Source of the DNA: Seminavis robusta
Taxonomy: Eukaryota > Bacillariophyta > Bacillariophyceae > Naviculales > Naviculaceae
DNA: 46,258 nucleotides
Direction of reading: 5' to 3'
NCBI GenBank assembly: GCA_903772945.1
Contig: CAICTM010000828.1
Coordinates: 1-46,258, forward strand
Part shown: positions 11,216 through 21,082 of the stretch, piece after piece
Position numbering within the stretch: position 1 is the first letter of the stretch
How the letters are laid out: each line of letters opens with the position of its first letter
Notes under the pieces: generated by a model
What the model was told of the DNA's origin: nothing
Seen by the model: the letters and a program-made list of their open reading frames with translations, nothing else
Database searches by the model: none
Program-made: the position numbers and the translations under genes

Positions 11216-13252
11216 ATGATTGGTTTTGTGACTTGTAGTAGAAGCAGTCGGATACTGTTGATGCTGTTGCTGTTCTGGGCATCTGCCAGTACCAACGATG
11301 CGGCAGGAGCAGAAGAGCAGCATCACTCTAATGATAAACATGGTCAGCATCAAGCAACTACCGACCAAGCAGAGCAGAATACGAGGGGACTCGGCAGACG
11401 CGGCAATTACGGTCGACAAAGGGGATTCTTGGGTGGGCGATTTCCAGATATTGTACCTGCAACACCGGCAACAGTAACTGTCGTCAAGACAAAGAGGAGA
11501 TATCGTAGGAATTCCAACGATGGATACTACCGAGAAGGAGGAAAAGGCGGGAAAGGTGGCGCAGAAAGATACTCCAAGTCAAAGGGCAAGGGAGGTCGCA
11601 ATGACGACGACTATGGGTATGGGCACGACCATGACCATGGCCATGGCTATGGCTATGTCGACGGGCCAGGAAGATATGGTGGAGGAAGAGGTAGATACCC
11701 GGATGGCGGAGGATACCCGGGCGGCGGATACCCTGGTGGTGGATACCCGGGAGGTGGATACCCGGATGGTGGATATCTGCCAGTGAATGATGGTTTGCCT
11801 GTGTACCTGGATGACGAATTTGTTGAAGATGGCTTTGCGGATGATGACTTTGCGGGGGATGACTTTGTCAACAACAACGTGTATGACATCAATGATTGCC
11901 TCCCTTATCCCTTTAGAAGGGATAGGAAAGAACGACATCTTCGTGGCAGCCAACCGGGCAAAGAAAACGAGGTTGACCGTCAGCTTAAAGGCAAGAGGTA
12001 TGGCAGCAAAAGCAAGGGAGGAAAAGGAGGAAAAGGAGGAGATTACGGTTACGGAGGAGACAATGGCTACGGAGGAGGCTACGGGTACGGAGGAGGATAC
12101 GGGTACGGAGGCGGCTACGGGTACGGAGGAGGAAACGGGTACGACGGAAGATATCCTCCCGCAGGAGAGGGGTATGCTAGCAGGTATCGTCCTGCAAGGG
12201 GTTATGTCTTTCAAGGGGGATACGGGCCCGGTTACGGAGGGATCCCTGTGCCAAATTACGGAGTGGTTCCTGGTGGAGATGGATTCGGCTGGGGCTTTGA
12301 ATACGGACCCAACGGGTTGCTTCGTCCAAGGTGCCCTCCTGGGTATGTCTATTATGACCAGCTTCCACCTGCAGACCGTCCAGAAAGACCTGGTTTGGAG
12401 GACTCACCTTCTGCCGACATGATGCCTGGTCCAGCGACTCCTGGTCCAGGTCCCGTGCCAGCGACTCCTCAACCAGTTACACCAGCAACTCCCGTACCTG
12501 CCACCCCAGTNNNNNNNNNNNNNNNNNNNGTACCTGCCACCCCAGTGCCTGCTACACCCGCGCCCGATACACCTGCACCGGATACTCCAGCGCCCGATAC
12601 ACCCGCGCCCGATACACCCGCGCCCGATACACCCGCACCGGATACTCCAGCACCGGATACTCCAGCGCCCGATACTCCAGCACCCGATACTCCAGCACCT
12701 GATACACCAGCACCAGACACACCTGCGCCGGCTGCGGCCCCAGTTGCTGCACCGGTTGCGGGCCCAACTGCTGCAGACACCACCTCAATGCCATCTACAG
12801 CAATGGATCCTCTAAGAGTAGTTGTGGAGGATAGTTTTCTGGAGTACGGGTTCTTTGAAGGAATTGACCTGCGAGAGCCAACGCAAGAAGAGCTGGATGG
12901 TCTTTATGAACAAACAAACCTTTTCTTCACCGACGTCATGAGGGCTCAGTACGGCGATAGCTTTGTTTCTTTTGCGGCAGAGAATAACGTTTATTCGTGG
13001 CAGGGTGCGGAAGACAATTACCCTGTCTATGTTAACTTTGATGCGGTTGTAAACTTTGCAGAGGGTACTGACCCTGTTCCCACTCGAGCTGAAATCTTCA
13101 CCGTCATGCAGAACTCCGATTTGAATGAATTTATCCAAGACTATGTCTGGAATGCCACCCCAGTGATGACCAGTCTCTTTTACGATACACAGCGAACCAG
13201 ATATGACGCAAGAATTATGGGGCGGCAACGGCGAAACAGACGAAAGCGATAA
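11216..13252 (+). CDS. secreted mosaic protein A: Gly/Tyr/Lys-rich, PT stalk, C-terminal family domain
   Basis: Not a family I can name. The first ATG (11216) begins a signal peptide (SRILLMLLLFWASAS). Next come Lys/Gly tracts (SKSKGKGG, SKSKGGKGGKGG), a His/Asp/Tyr patch (HDHDHGHGYGY), YPGGG and YGYGG repeats, an acidic patch (DDEFVEDGFADDDFAGDD) and RXL sites (RHL, RQL), which in silica-associated proteins mark proteolytic processing. A stalk of PATP and 11 APDTP repeats leads to the shared C-terminal domain (about 12811-13210: REPTQEELDGLYEQTNLFF, YPVYVNFDAV, EIFTVMQ, YVWNATP) and a basic tail. The mature part has exactly two cysteines (NDCLPYPF and RPRCPPGYVY). Length is about 678 residues, but a 19-N gap interrupts the stalk. 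An extracellular wall or matrix role is inferred from composition. Protein B lies 680 bp downstream on the same strand. Confidence 0.8.
   Translation: MIGFVTCSRSSRILLMLLLFWASASTNDAAGAEEQHHSNDKHGQHQATTDQAEQNTRGLGRRGNYGRQRGFLGGRFPDIVPATPATVTVVKTKRRYRRNSNDGYYREGGKGGKGGAERYSKSKGKGGRNDDDYGYGHDHDHGHGYGYVDGPGRYGGGRGRYPDGGGYPGGGYPGGGYPGGGYPDGGYLPVNDGLPVYLDDEFVEDGFADDDFAGDDFVNNNVYDINDCLPYPFRRDRKERHLRGSQPGKENEVDRQLKGKRYGSKSKGGKGGKGGDYGYGGDNGYGGGYGYGGGYGYGGGYGYGGGNGYDGRYPPAGEGYASRYRPARGYVFQGGYGPGYGGIPVPNYGVVPGGDGFGWGFEYGPNGLLRPRCPPGYVYYDQLPPADRPERPGLEDSPSADMMPGPATPGPGPVPATPQPVTPATPVPATPXXXXXXXVPATPVPATPAPDTPAPDTPAPDTPAPDTPAPDTPAPDTPAPDTPAPDTPAPDTPAPDTPAPDTPAPAAAPVAAPVAGPTAADTTSMPSTAMDPLRVVVEDSFLEYGFFEGIDLREPTQEELDGLYEQTNLFFTDVMRAQYGDSFVSFAAENNVYSWQGAEDNYPVYVNFDAVVNFAEGTDPVPTRAEIFTVMQNSDLNEFIQDYVWNATPVMTSLFYDTQRTRYDARIMGRQRRNRRKR
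12511..12529. other. assembly gap of 19 N inside the PATP repeat
   Basis: Nineteen unresolved bases lie between two identical VPATP-coding stretches. The frame is kept on both sides, but the real number of repeats is unknown, so the length of this protein is not reliable. Confidence 0.98.
12560..12724 (+). repeat. 15-bp coding repeat, 11 copies of APDTP
   Basis: Eleven consecutive 15-bp units encode Ala-Pro-Asp-Thr-Pro. Units differ only at third positions (for example GCGCCCGATACACC against GCACCGGATACTCC), and identical unit types sit next to each other. That pattern fits expansion by slippage or unequal exchange with the protein sequence held constant. Confidence 0.92.
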
Positions 13253-13931
13253 AGAGCTTGGGAATCGGATCGCCGGTTGGGGCCACTTTGCAAGAATTTG
13301 GGATGAGGCTATCGGTGTATGTAAGGAAGCAAATGTGGGGATATCTTAGGGGAGCAGCTTGTAAATTAAATCATGGTGACTAGTACAACATAGAAACTCA
13401 AATTTCGGCCTCAGAACGTTCCTCTTGTCTCGTGAAAATTAAGCAAGCCGACCGCCGGCATGATGTATGCATACCGCCCTCCCGGTACAGGTACAACATT
13501 GGGATTGTCCTCGGAGTTTCTCAAGCACTTGGAATTCCGAAAGACCTTCATTTTGGTAGTAAACGTTGTTTCAATAGCTGTATAGTAATAATGTGGATGG
13601 ATAACACCGGTAGCCACAGCGCAGCAAGTTATCCAGCCCAACCATTGATTGATTCCTTCCCATCATGTCTTTCTCGAGCACAGTTTCCACGGTCCGTGTG
13701 GCCAAACGTGGAATTGTGAGAACATCATTCCTTGACGCCGGCAGGATGGAGCACCTCGAGTCGGCTACGGTAATTAGGCGGAGCAGAACTAAGTCGAAAT
13801 AAGGGTATCGATTCAGCCGTTGAGTGGCATCATCAAATTGTGAGCTCACGCGTTGCCCTCGACAAAAAAGCCAAGCTAACTCCATCCACCACCGTTTGTG
13901 TTGTGTTGGCAATGGACAAAGAAGAACGACC
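13253..13931. other. intergenic region between mosaic genes A and B
   Basis: It holds the 3' end of gene A and the promoter and leader of gene B. The frame of gene B can be extended upstream through a non-ATG codon at 13824, but that extension encodes no signal peptide and is treated as leader. No RNA gene or repeat was recognised. Confidence 0.5.
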
Positions 13932-15356
13932 ATGCTGCAACTAACCAAAACAACGGCGTTGCTGCTGATATTGTTCTTCACAAGTCAGATCAGAAGGGGT
14001 ACGGGACATTCACTGAGTGTGGGAGCAGCAACAGCGCCTGAGGAAATTGAGGAGAATTTTGTCCTCAGCGAGTATATTGAAGATGAAGACACTGATGCAC
14101 GAGACGATTTTGAACCCGACAACTCAGATGAAGATGAGGAAGAATCGAGTGATAATGATGATGAGACTGAGGATGAGACTGATCCAGAACCAACATACGT
14201 TAGAAAAGCCTTGAGGCAGAGAACAAGACCTCGAAGAGGCGACAAAGATAGCGCGCGAGGCTCGAGGGATACCAGGGAGCTGAAAGGGAAGGGGAAAGGA
14301 GGAGGGTACAGTAGCGGAAGATCCTTTAGCCGTAGCTTTCTTGATCCAGATATTGAGCCCAAGCCTTTCATTAACTGCATTCCAATACCACCTGACTTCT
14401 CCAGAAGCAATCGGGGTAGCAAGAGCAAGGGAGGCAAAGGCAAAGGAGGCAAGGGAAAAGGAAACCGGCGGAACGGGAGAAGGCACAGGAGCAAAAGACG
14501 AAACTTGAAAGGTAGAGACTTAAAAGGAGGCGGAAGAAGCAGCAGCAGCAGCAGCCGTAGCGGACGAAACCGCATGAATGGCCGAAACAACGGTGGAAAG
14601 GGAGGAGGAAGAGGGAGGAACAAAAAGCTACCGTACTGCCCACTTCCTACATTCCCTCCAACCTTTTTGCCTTCTCAAACTCCCATTCCGACGTTCACCC
14701 CTTTGCCAACGGTAACGCCATTCCCAACGTTTACCCCATTCCCAACAGAGTTCGTGTCTGTTGCTCCAACGGTGCCACCTTCCAGCCAACCTACCATTGC
14801 CCCGTCAGTGTCAAGTCGCCCTTCGCAACAGCCTACCCGCTCCAATGCACCATCGCTTTCCGCTGTACCCAGTGGTGGACCCGTCACGAGCGCACCCACT
14901 TCTAGTACTTCAGCACCTACTCCCACAGGAGCAACCACCCGACTTATCGCTTCGCGACTTGGCTACAGCTTTTTTGCTGGGACAACAATTCGGGCCCCGA
15001 CCACCGAGGAACTGAATGGATTGGTCACGGCAACAAATAATTTCTTTGATGCCCAGCTTCAATTGTCATATCCCAACTCCTATGTTCCTGGCAGTGCTTC
15101 CATGACCAATATCGCTCAGACGTTTGATGCGAATGCGGCAATGTATCCCGTAATCTTGGATTATGATCTCACAACATCCTTCACAACCAGCAGTGCCAAC
15201 ACCCCAACAGCAGCACAGATCTTTGCCGAAATGGAAACATATCCTTTCACAACATACATTGAGCAGTATGTGTGGAATGCTGAGCCACAGGGGACGAGCT
15301 TGTTCTTCGATACAGAAATGGTGGTATTCCGAGCCAGGAGTCAAGCGGTTAGGTGA
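13932..15356 (+). CDS. secreted mosaic protein B: acidic and Lys/Arg-rich, PTF stalk, C-terminal family domain
   Basis: Paralogue of protein A, 474 residues, one exon. The ATG at 13932 gives a signal peptide (TTALLLILFFTSQ). It is followed by a strongly acidic block (EDEDTDARDDFEPDNSDEDE and onward), an REL site, KGKGKGGGYSSG, then a very basic Lys/Arg/Gly/Ser block with RNL and RDL sites and a serine run. The two mature cysteines are in INCIPIPPDF and LPYCPLPTF, the second just before a stalk of PTFTPLPT-like repeats. The C-terminal domain (about 14940-15330) shows APTTEELNGLVTATNNFFD, YPVILDYDL, AQIFAEM, YVWNAEPQGTSLFFDTEMV. The acid-then-base order makes it a polyampholyte, as in some silica-forming proteins. 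That role is inference. There are no transmembrane segments after the signal peptide, so it is probably secreted. Confidence 0.8.
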   Translation: MLQLTKTTALLLILFFTSQIRRGTGHSLSVGAATAPEEIEENFVLSEYIEDEDTDARDDFEPDNSDEDEEESSDNDDETEDETDPEPTYVRKALRQRTRPRRGDKDSARGSRDTRELKGKGKGGGYSSGRSFSRSFLDPDIEPKPFINCIPIPPDFSRSNRGSKSKGGKGKGGKGKGNRRNGRRHRSKRRNLKGRDLKGGGRSSSSSSRSGRNRMNGRNNGGKGGGRGRNKKLPYCPLPTFPPTFLPSQTPIPTFTPLPTVTPFPTFTPFPTEFVSVAPTVPPSSQPTIAPSVSSRPSQQPTRSNAPSLSAVPSGGPVTSAPTSSTSAPTPTGATTRLIASRLGYSFFAGTTIRAPTTEELNGLVTATNNFFDAQLQLSYPNSYVPGSASMTNIAQTFDANAAMYPVILDYDLTTSFTTSSANTPTAAQIFAEMETYPFTTYIEQYVWNAEPQGTSLFFDTEMVVFRARSQAVR

Positions 15357-15952
15357 AACAATGTCACGGAGCACTGTCAAGATTTGAACCCCACGGGAAG
15401 CGCAAGTATTCAAGTAGTTGCCTGGGTGGCTGAGAATACTAAAAGCGTCGAAGGAAAGTGGGACATTTTGGTGCGTTTCGACCAGAGACAATGGTCGATG
15501 AGCAAACTGAACTCTGCACTGTGAAGAGAGACGCCCCAAGGTTGTTTCAGCACCTGAGTCCAAGGACCCCCACAGCAGGAGAAATCAAGCACACGCGCAC
15601 CTACAAATCATTCAGGGGCGGGGAACCAGCATGTATATCCAGTTTTAATTAATTAAGCTAAGATGGGAGATAAAGCAGCAGCATATTTTAGAAACCACAC
15701 TTTTTGATGCAGACTTTGTATTACGCCTCTAATCTATTAAGTTTCATCAACACAACCTCAGCTTGTTTTTACTCTACTTGAAGCCGTCTATCACGCCTTT
15801 TGTTTTTGATAAGGTGTCTCTAGCTAGTGCTAGTCTTTTGCTGCTGTACACTTTATGCATCGGTCTTCTGCTTCTATGAATTCATCCGTGTCTCTAATAA
15901 ACTCTCGTTACATGTCGAGCCCAACAAAAAACAAGCTGCCACGCAATTCTGT
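15357..15952. other. intergenic region between convergent gene B and OAT
   Basis: The 3' flanks of two convergent genes meet here. The segment near 15640-15830 is AT-rich. No coding or RNA feature could be supported. Confidence 0.55.
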
Positions 15953-17409
15953 TTAGGCCATCTCCTTGACACTCTGTCCAATAATCTCGAGGCATTGATT
16001 AATCTCTTCTTCTGTAATGACCAGTGGTGGTGCAAACCGAATAATGTTTCCATGAGTTGGCTTTGCCAAGAGACCATGTTCTTTCATTTTCAAACAGAGA
16101 TCCCATGCTTTTCCCTTGTCACCATATCCCGCCTTGGGCTGATTGATGACAATGGCACAAAGCAGACCTCTTCCTCGAACCTCATCAATGATGGTGTGAT
16201 CGACCATATTATTCAGTCCATCCCGCAGCTGCTGTCCTCGAGCCTGAGAATTCTCGCACAGTTTCTCTTCTCGAAGCACTTCCAGAGCAGCCTTTGCCAC
16301 TTTGCAGGCCAAGGGGTTTCCACCGTAAGTGCTGCCGTGTTCACCTGGTTTGAGAGTGAGCATGACTTCATCCGTGGCCAAGACTGCTGAAACAGGAAGG
16401 ACGCCACCGGACAATGCCTACTCAGCCATGCACAAAACAAAACAAATGCAAAGCGGAGGAGATGAGGTACAGCTATCTTTTTGCATGCCAACCATTTAAT
16501 TTCTCTGCTGCATTGCCCAGAGGCACATACTACTAGTACTGTACATACCTTTCCAAGGACCACAATATCTGGCTTGCATTCATCGTGATGCACCGCCAAT
16601 TCATATCCAGTTCGTCCCAAGCCCGTCTGTACTTCATCGGCAATCAACAGTACATTATGTTTTTCACATACTTTCTTGACTTCTCTCATGTACCCATCAT
16701 CCGGGACGACCACTCCAGCTTCTCCTTGAATGGGTTCCACCATGAATGCGGCAATATGCTCTCCATCCTTGTCCAATTCCATATCCAGCATATCGACATC
16801 TCCATAGGGAATGGACGAGAACCCTGGCATGTAGGGACCAAAGTTTTTGAATGCCGATGGATCATTGGACGACGAAATGGCCGCCAACGTCCGTCCCCAG
16901 AAATTGTTGTTGGCAAACAAGATTCGTGCCTTGTTTTTGGGAATGTCCTTGACTTCGTATCCCCACCGTCGTGCCAACTTGACGGCGGTTTCGCCTCCTT
17001 CGACGCCCGTGTTCATGGGCAAAACTCTGTCATAGTTGAAGTATCGCGTGACAAATTCGGAATATTCTCCCAAGCAATCATTGTAAAAGGCTCGACTGGT
17101 CAGTGTCAAAGTCGACGCTTGTTCTGTCAGGGCACCAATGATTTTGGGATGGCAATGACCTTGGTTGACCGCCGAGTAGGCCGAAAGAAAATCAAAATAC
17201 TCCTTGCCATCCACATCGGTGACTTTGGTTCCCTTGCCTTTGGACAGAATTACCGGAAGGGGAGCGTAGTTGTGAGCTCCATACTTTTCCTCGAGAGCAA
17301 TGCACTCTTCCGCCGTCAAAGCAGTCTTGGGGACAGAAGCCGAGTAACTGCGAGCAAACGCAGTCTGGATAACTCGTTGTTGTTGTTTGGAAGCTAGAGA
17401 CCGGATCAT
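15953..17409 (-). CDS. OAT: ornithine aminotransferase, mitochondrial
   Basis: Pyridoxal-phosphate enzyme that moves the delta-amino group of ornithine to 2-oxoglutarate, giving glutamate semialdehyde and linking the urea cycle to proline and glutamate. Exons are 17409-16549 and 16417-15953, with a 131-bp intron (GTATGT donor, TGAGTAG acceptor), giving 441 residues, the usual length. The N-terminus ([20 protein letters not shown]) is a basic amphipathic mitochondrial-type presequence. Family blocks: [80 protein letters not shown]. The catalytic lysine is K287 in VVLGKALSGG and is the last codon of exon 1. [11 protein letters not shown] and the C-terminal [11 protein letters not shown] complete the fold. 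All expected active-site blocks are intact, so it should be functional. Confidence 0.95.
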
Positions 17410-18023
17410 TGTTGTGTTTGTTATGCGAAATGTGATGTTTCCGTGATGTGATGGCTATTTTTGATGGCGTTTGATACTCCAACTAACTGGATAACCAGCC
17501 AATAGAATAGAACGAGGACCTCTTGACTAACTACTATCTTCGCTTTGAGCAATAGTTTTGTGAGCTATCCGTTTGGCGGCAGATTCGATTGGATTCATTG
17601 ATGGCATCATTGAAGGAACTGACTGATCTTCCACTCGGAAGATAGGAGCTGACGTATGCGACTGGACAGCTCGTGATCAAACCTTCCGAGAATGAGACTC
17701 ATAACCTTCTGAACAAGGCGTCCAAACTTTGATGCGTGATCGGCACGCGCACAGGCTACGAACGGTCCAACAGCGAGAATATTCTCAATCTTCCCATGTT
17801 CCGTACCACTTGGGTCGCTCGTGAAAAACGAAACAAAACCAGCTTGTACAAGGAGTAAAATTTCAATTTGTATGTAAAATTTAAACAAGTAAAATTCAAA
17901 ATACCTTGATATTAAGAGTCTCCGTGACGTGCAAGATAGCTGCTTTGGACCTACCCTATCTATCTAGATCAACGACACAGTTACAAGTAGCCTTTGTCTA
18001 CTAACATTTAGTCATACTAACAC
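17410..18023. other. intergenic region upstream of OAT
   Basis: It contains the OAT promoter and leader and then an AT-rich segment (about 17850-18020) next to the 3' end of the decayed minus-strand frame. I looked for terminal inverted repeats here against the 26.9-27.1 kb flank and found none convincing. A 93-codon open frame at 17607-17888 has no coding features. Confidence 0.5.
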
Positions 18024-18955
18024 CTAATTGTACTGCTTCAGAGCTTGCTCCCAGCCTGGATTGCTCGAGATGTTCGAACTGGGAGCAAGCAACAAGCCGC
18101 AAGCACATTCGAGCATGTAATGGATGGCCCTGCGCTGGTTCTCTACTGGGGTGAGCTTCTTGTTCATCTTCTTGATATTTTGAGTTTCCGCGAAAGTAAT
18201 ATTGAACATTTGAGCCAGTAGTCGGGTTTGGGTCGCTAGATTTGCATGGAAATTGTCACTTTGAGGCGGCAGAGTCACACCCAAACCAACATACTGTTGC
18301 AGACTTTCAAAGAAGCCCCGCCTTCCACAACTAAAAGATGATGGATCCTTGTCTCCTTTCAAAGGGTAGCTCGTATAGAACTCAGATTTCCAGTGCTCTA
18401 GTGCTTGCAGCTCCGAGCCCTTTTTATGTTCCAAATTCCGGTCATACATATCCCTTTCATTGACCGAAGCCACCATCCCAGCTCGAACCCATTCTCTGCG
18501 ATTGCTGTCCCAGTAGTAGTAAGCACCATCTTTTCTAATTCCCAAAGTAACGAGTTCAAAATGAGAAGGATCCGCTAGCAAACAATCCGCCGCACCAAAG
18601 CAATGCAAATCGTTCACTACCATACCGGCCATAGTAAAAAGAGCGGACGTATAACCTAACCTTTTGGCTTGGAAGCTCCAGCACCAGTTTGATACATTAT
18701 GAGCTTTCACCCTTTGGCTTTCATTAACAAGCCAATCCAATCTTGTAGCCAGCATGCCTTGAAGGTGATCCGCCTTAACTTGCATCGCATGATTCGTTGT
18801 AGCATCCAAGCCAAAGAAATTATGGGCCAAACTTCTAAAAAATTCCATTTGCATCAAACTAGAAGCAAGAATAGATCTACTTGCGGCAAATCTGGATTGG
18901 GAAGATCGAACAATAGTTGCTCCAAGATGCCTCTGGGAAAGCTGCTCTTGCTGGG

Positions 18956-19209
18956 TGTTGGAGGTTGTATTACAGACACCTCAATACAAATTAGTCGTTT
19001 ATCCCAATCTAGTTGATAGGGGATATCTATATCTATTCTCTAGTTACATACATGGGGAGTTTAACTGATCTATATGGTCACCCCCTTCACTATATCCTTT
19101 GAAGTTGAATCAATCCCAGAAAACATGGAGAAAGATCACTTCTTGGAAATAGCTTAACAGTAAAACCCTTTTGAACTTTACTAAGCTAGAGTGTTACTAC
19201 CAACCAACA
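18956..19209 (+). repeat. 5' LTR, 254 bp
   Basis: Begins TGTTGGAGG and ends CCAACCAACA. The last 133 bp or so are identical to the 3' LTR. The first 120 bp differ by six small insertions and one substitution. A TATA-like CTATATCC lies at about 19089, a plausible promoter for the element. Confidence 0.9.
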
Positions 19210-19223
19210 CTATTTCCAAGAAG
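19210..19223 (+). promoter_or_regulatory. candidate self-priming site next to the 5' LTR
   Basis: CTATTTCCAAGAAG starts immediately after the 5' LTR and is the exact reverse complement of CTTCTTGGAAATAG at 19139-19152 inside that LTR. The same LTR sequence is present in the 3' LTR. No TGG, the start of a usual tRNA primer site, occurs in the first 25 bases. The arrangement resembles Tf1-type self-priming, in which the RNA 5' end folds back on the primer site. The role is inference. Confidence 0.5.
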
Positions 19224-19589
19224 ATCTACCTCTCGAAGTTCATCTCGAATTCGAGATATCGACCATGGGATATCGACATCCTATTACATGATATCCTCAA
19301 GCTATAAGGTACAGTCGTAACCAACATTGAGACAAGGTTCAGGCAGAAAGGGCTCTAGCCTCACTGAGAGAGCTATCCCAACAGCCTTGCAGGAAAAAGG
19401 CAACATAGCTACACCGAATCACGAATTTCCCATTTGAGCTACGGAGCGATTGACCAATCGACTTCCAGTCCGGAACAGACTGATCTGAACATACCACGTG
19501 AAAGATCATCACTAACTACACCATTCCATTGCTTGAACGAAGCGTATCCAACAGAAACTGATTGAGTTACGAGTAAACGATTGAAGCTT

Positions 19590-20926
19590 CCAGGAGTGAG
19601 CTCCGGACAAGGAAGCAAGCTCACGGGAGTGAGCCAGAAGCGAACTCACAGGAGTGAGTGATCAACCGAAGGAAGCTAGCTCACAGGAGCCATCCGGAAG
19701 CAAGCTCACAGGAGTGAGCTGAAAGCAAAGCAAGCCCTCAGGAGTGAGCGAACGGCAAGACCTTGCGCTGCGCAACACAGCCAGCCATCGTATGACTGGA
19801 GATACACTATCCCAGTACTGATACGGAAAACAACTACTAAACGAAGAAGACTCACAGGAGTGGGAGCCAAGCTAGCTAGCTAGCTACCACGACGAATCCA
19901 AGAAAACCAAGAAGGCTTCTGGTGAGACGAACCAGAGCCAAGGCTACTGTACTGTACCTAACCGTACGAAGCACAGCCTACAAGAGCGACACCAGGAGTG
20001 TCGACCGAAGAGTGCAACACCAGAGGTGTTACCACTGCAGACGAACGAGATAACAAACTCCAACAGGAATTACCACAGAGGTACTTCCGTGGGAGTTCCT
20101 CCAGCCTCACTATCAAGCCATCGAAACAGTGCCGATAAAGAAGAGGTGCAAACCTTTTTGCGGCACGAAACAAGCCAAATTACCAGGCCGATTACTCGAC
20201 AACGACAGGTCCTACGGAAGGACTGTCATACACAGAAGTGGGCTATTATACTGTCACTGACAGGCCCTCAGGAGTGCAAGCACTCGAATCGACCTCAGAG
20301 CGAGTTGCATCCATCGGCAACAGGCTGGATAAGAGCGAATTTGCGAATTTTGCAATTCAAACAGCCAAGAACAAGAGTAATAGCCGGTTAACAAGCGATC
20401 GTACGACGCGACCACTGCAAGCATCAACAAGAACGGTGGCGACTACTACTAGCTCGACAGTCGGTGCTACCACTGCAACAACAAGAACAGCGACTGCTGC
20501 TACTAGCAAGTCGCTACCGCTACTGTTGAAGCCATCGGTCGTTGATACCGATAGCGACAACAGCGACACCAAGGAGAGTTGGCAGCAGAAGAAGTGTGCC
20601 GACAGCAGAAAGCAAATCTTTGTTTTTTGTGAGGAAATCGCTGACAGCAATGCATCAGTTCCACGGAACGGCAAAGAACAGCCGACAGTTCAGCGAACGG
20701 CAGCCACAAGCCGCTGAATGTCACAACGAAAAAGGTATCTTCCGTGATATCTTTCCAGGAGTGTACGGAACCAACAAGAGGATTTTCCGTGGAAGATCCA
20801 AGCAAGCAGCCATGCACCGGTACCTGTACCCGAGCATGCACAGTGCTAGCTCCCGGTAATAGCTAGCGCTAGAACCAGCACAAGAGCTTCAAGCTTGCAA
20901 GCTACAGGAAGCACAGGAGTGCTTCC
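19590..20926 (+). repeat. dispersed AGGA-loop hairpins
   Basis: Perfect stem-loops with a purine AGGA-type loop and differing stems lie at 19619-19634 (GCTCAC/GTGAGC, loop GGGA), 19644-19659 (ACTCAC/GTGAGT), 19703-19720 (AGCTCAC/GTGAGCT), 19987-20003 (CGACAC/GTGTCG, loop CAGGA) and 20907-20926 (GGAAGCAC/GTGCTTCC). The inner CAC/GTG is constant and the outer pairs vary together. Several imperfect relatives lie between them. Confidence 0.7.
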
Positions 20927-20948
20927 ACCAGCATCAAATAATTTCTTT

Positions 20949-21082
20949 GGAGTGTGTATTGAGTCTACACTCAGCACCTCCTACTCCCCTTTCCATGGAG
21001 TGTGTATTGTGGCATCCCAGCCACAGCACCTCCTACTACCTTTTATGGAAAGTGTATTGTGCAACTGAAACACAGCACTTCC
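20949..21082 (+). repeat. three tandem hairpin units of about 48-50 bp
   Basis: Units start at 20949, 20997 and 21047, each with GGAGTG or GGAAAGTG, then GTATTG, an inner stem, and CAGCACCTCC or CAGCACTTCC. The inner stems differ but stay paired (TGAG/CTCA, TGTGGC/GCCACA, TGTG/CACA). The outer stem changes on both sides in unit 3 (GGAG with CTCC becomes GGAA with TTCC). This is the pattern of compensatory change. Confidence 0.75.

Noticed and set aside
11579..12214. 211-codon minus-strand frame opposite mosaic protein A, and a similar one opposite protein B
   Set aside because: Low-complexity Gly/Lys/Tyr codons read backwards give Ser/Val/Pro-rich open frames; they are shadows.
15360..15410. 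possible tRNA T-arm (GGGTTCAAATCT on the minus strand)
   Set aside because: The flanking bases do not form the required 5-bp T stem and no matching acceptor or anticodon arm is present.
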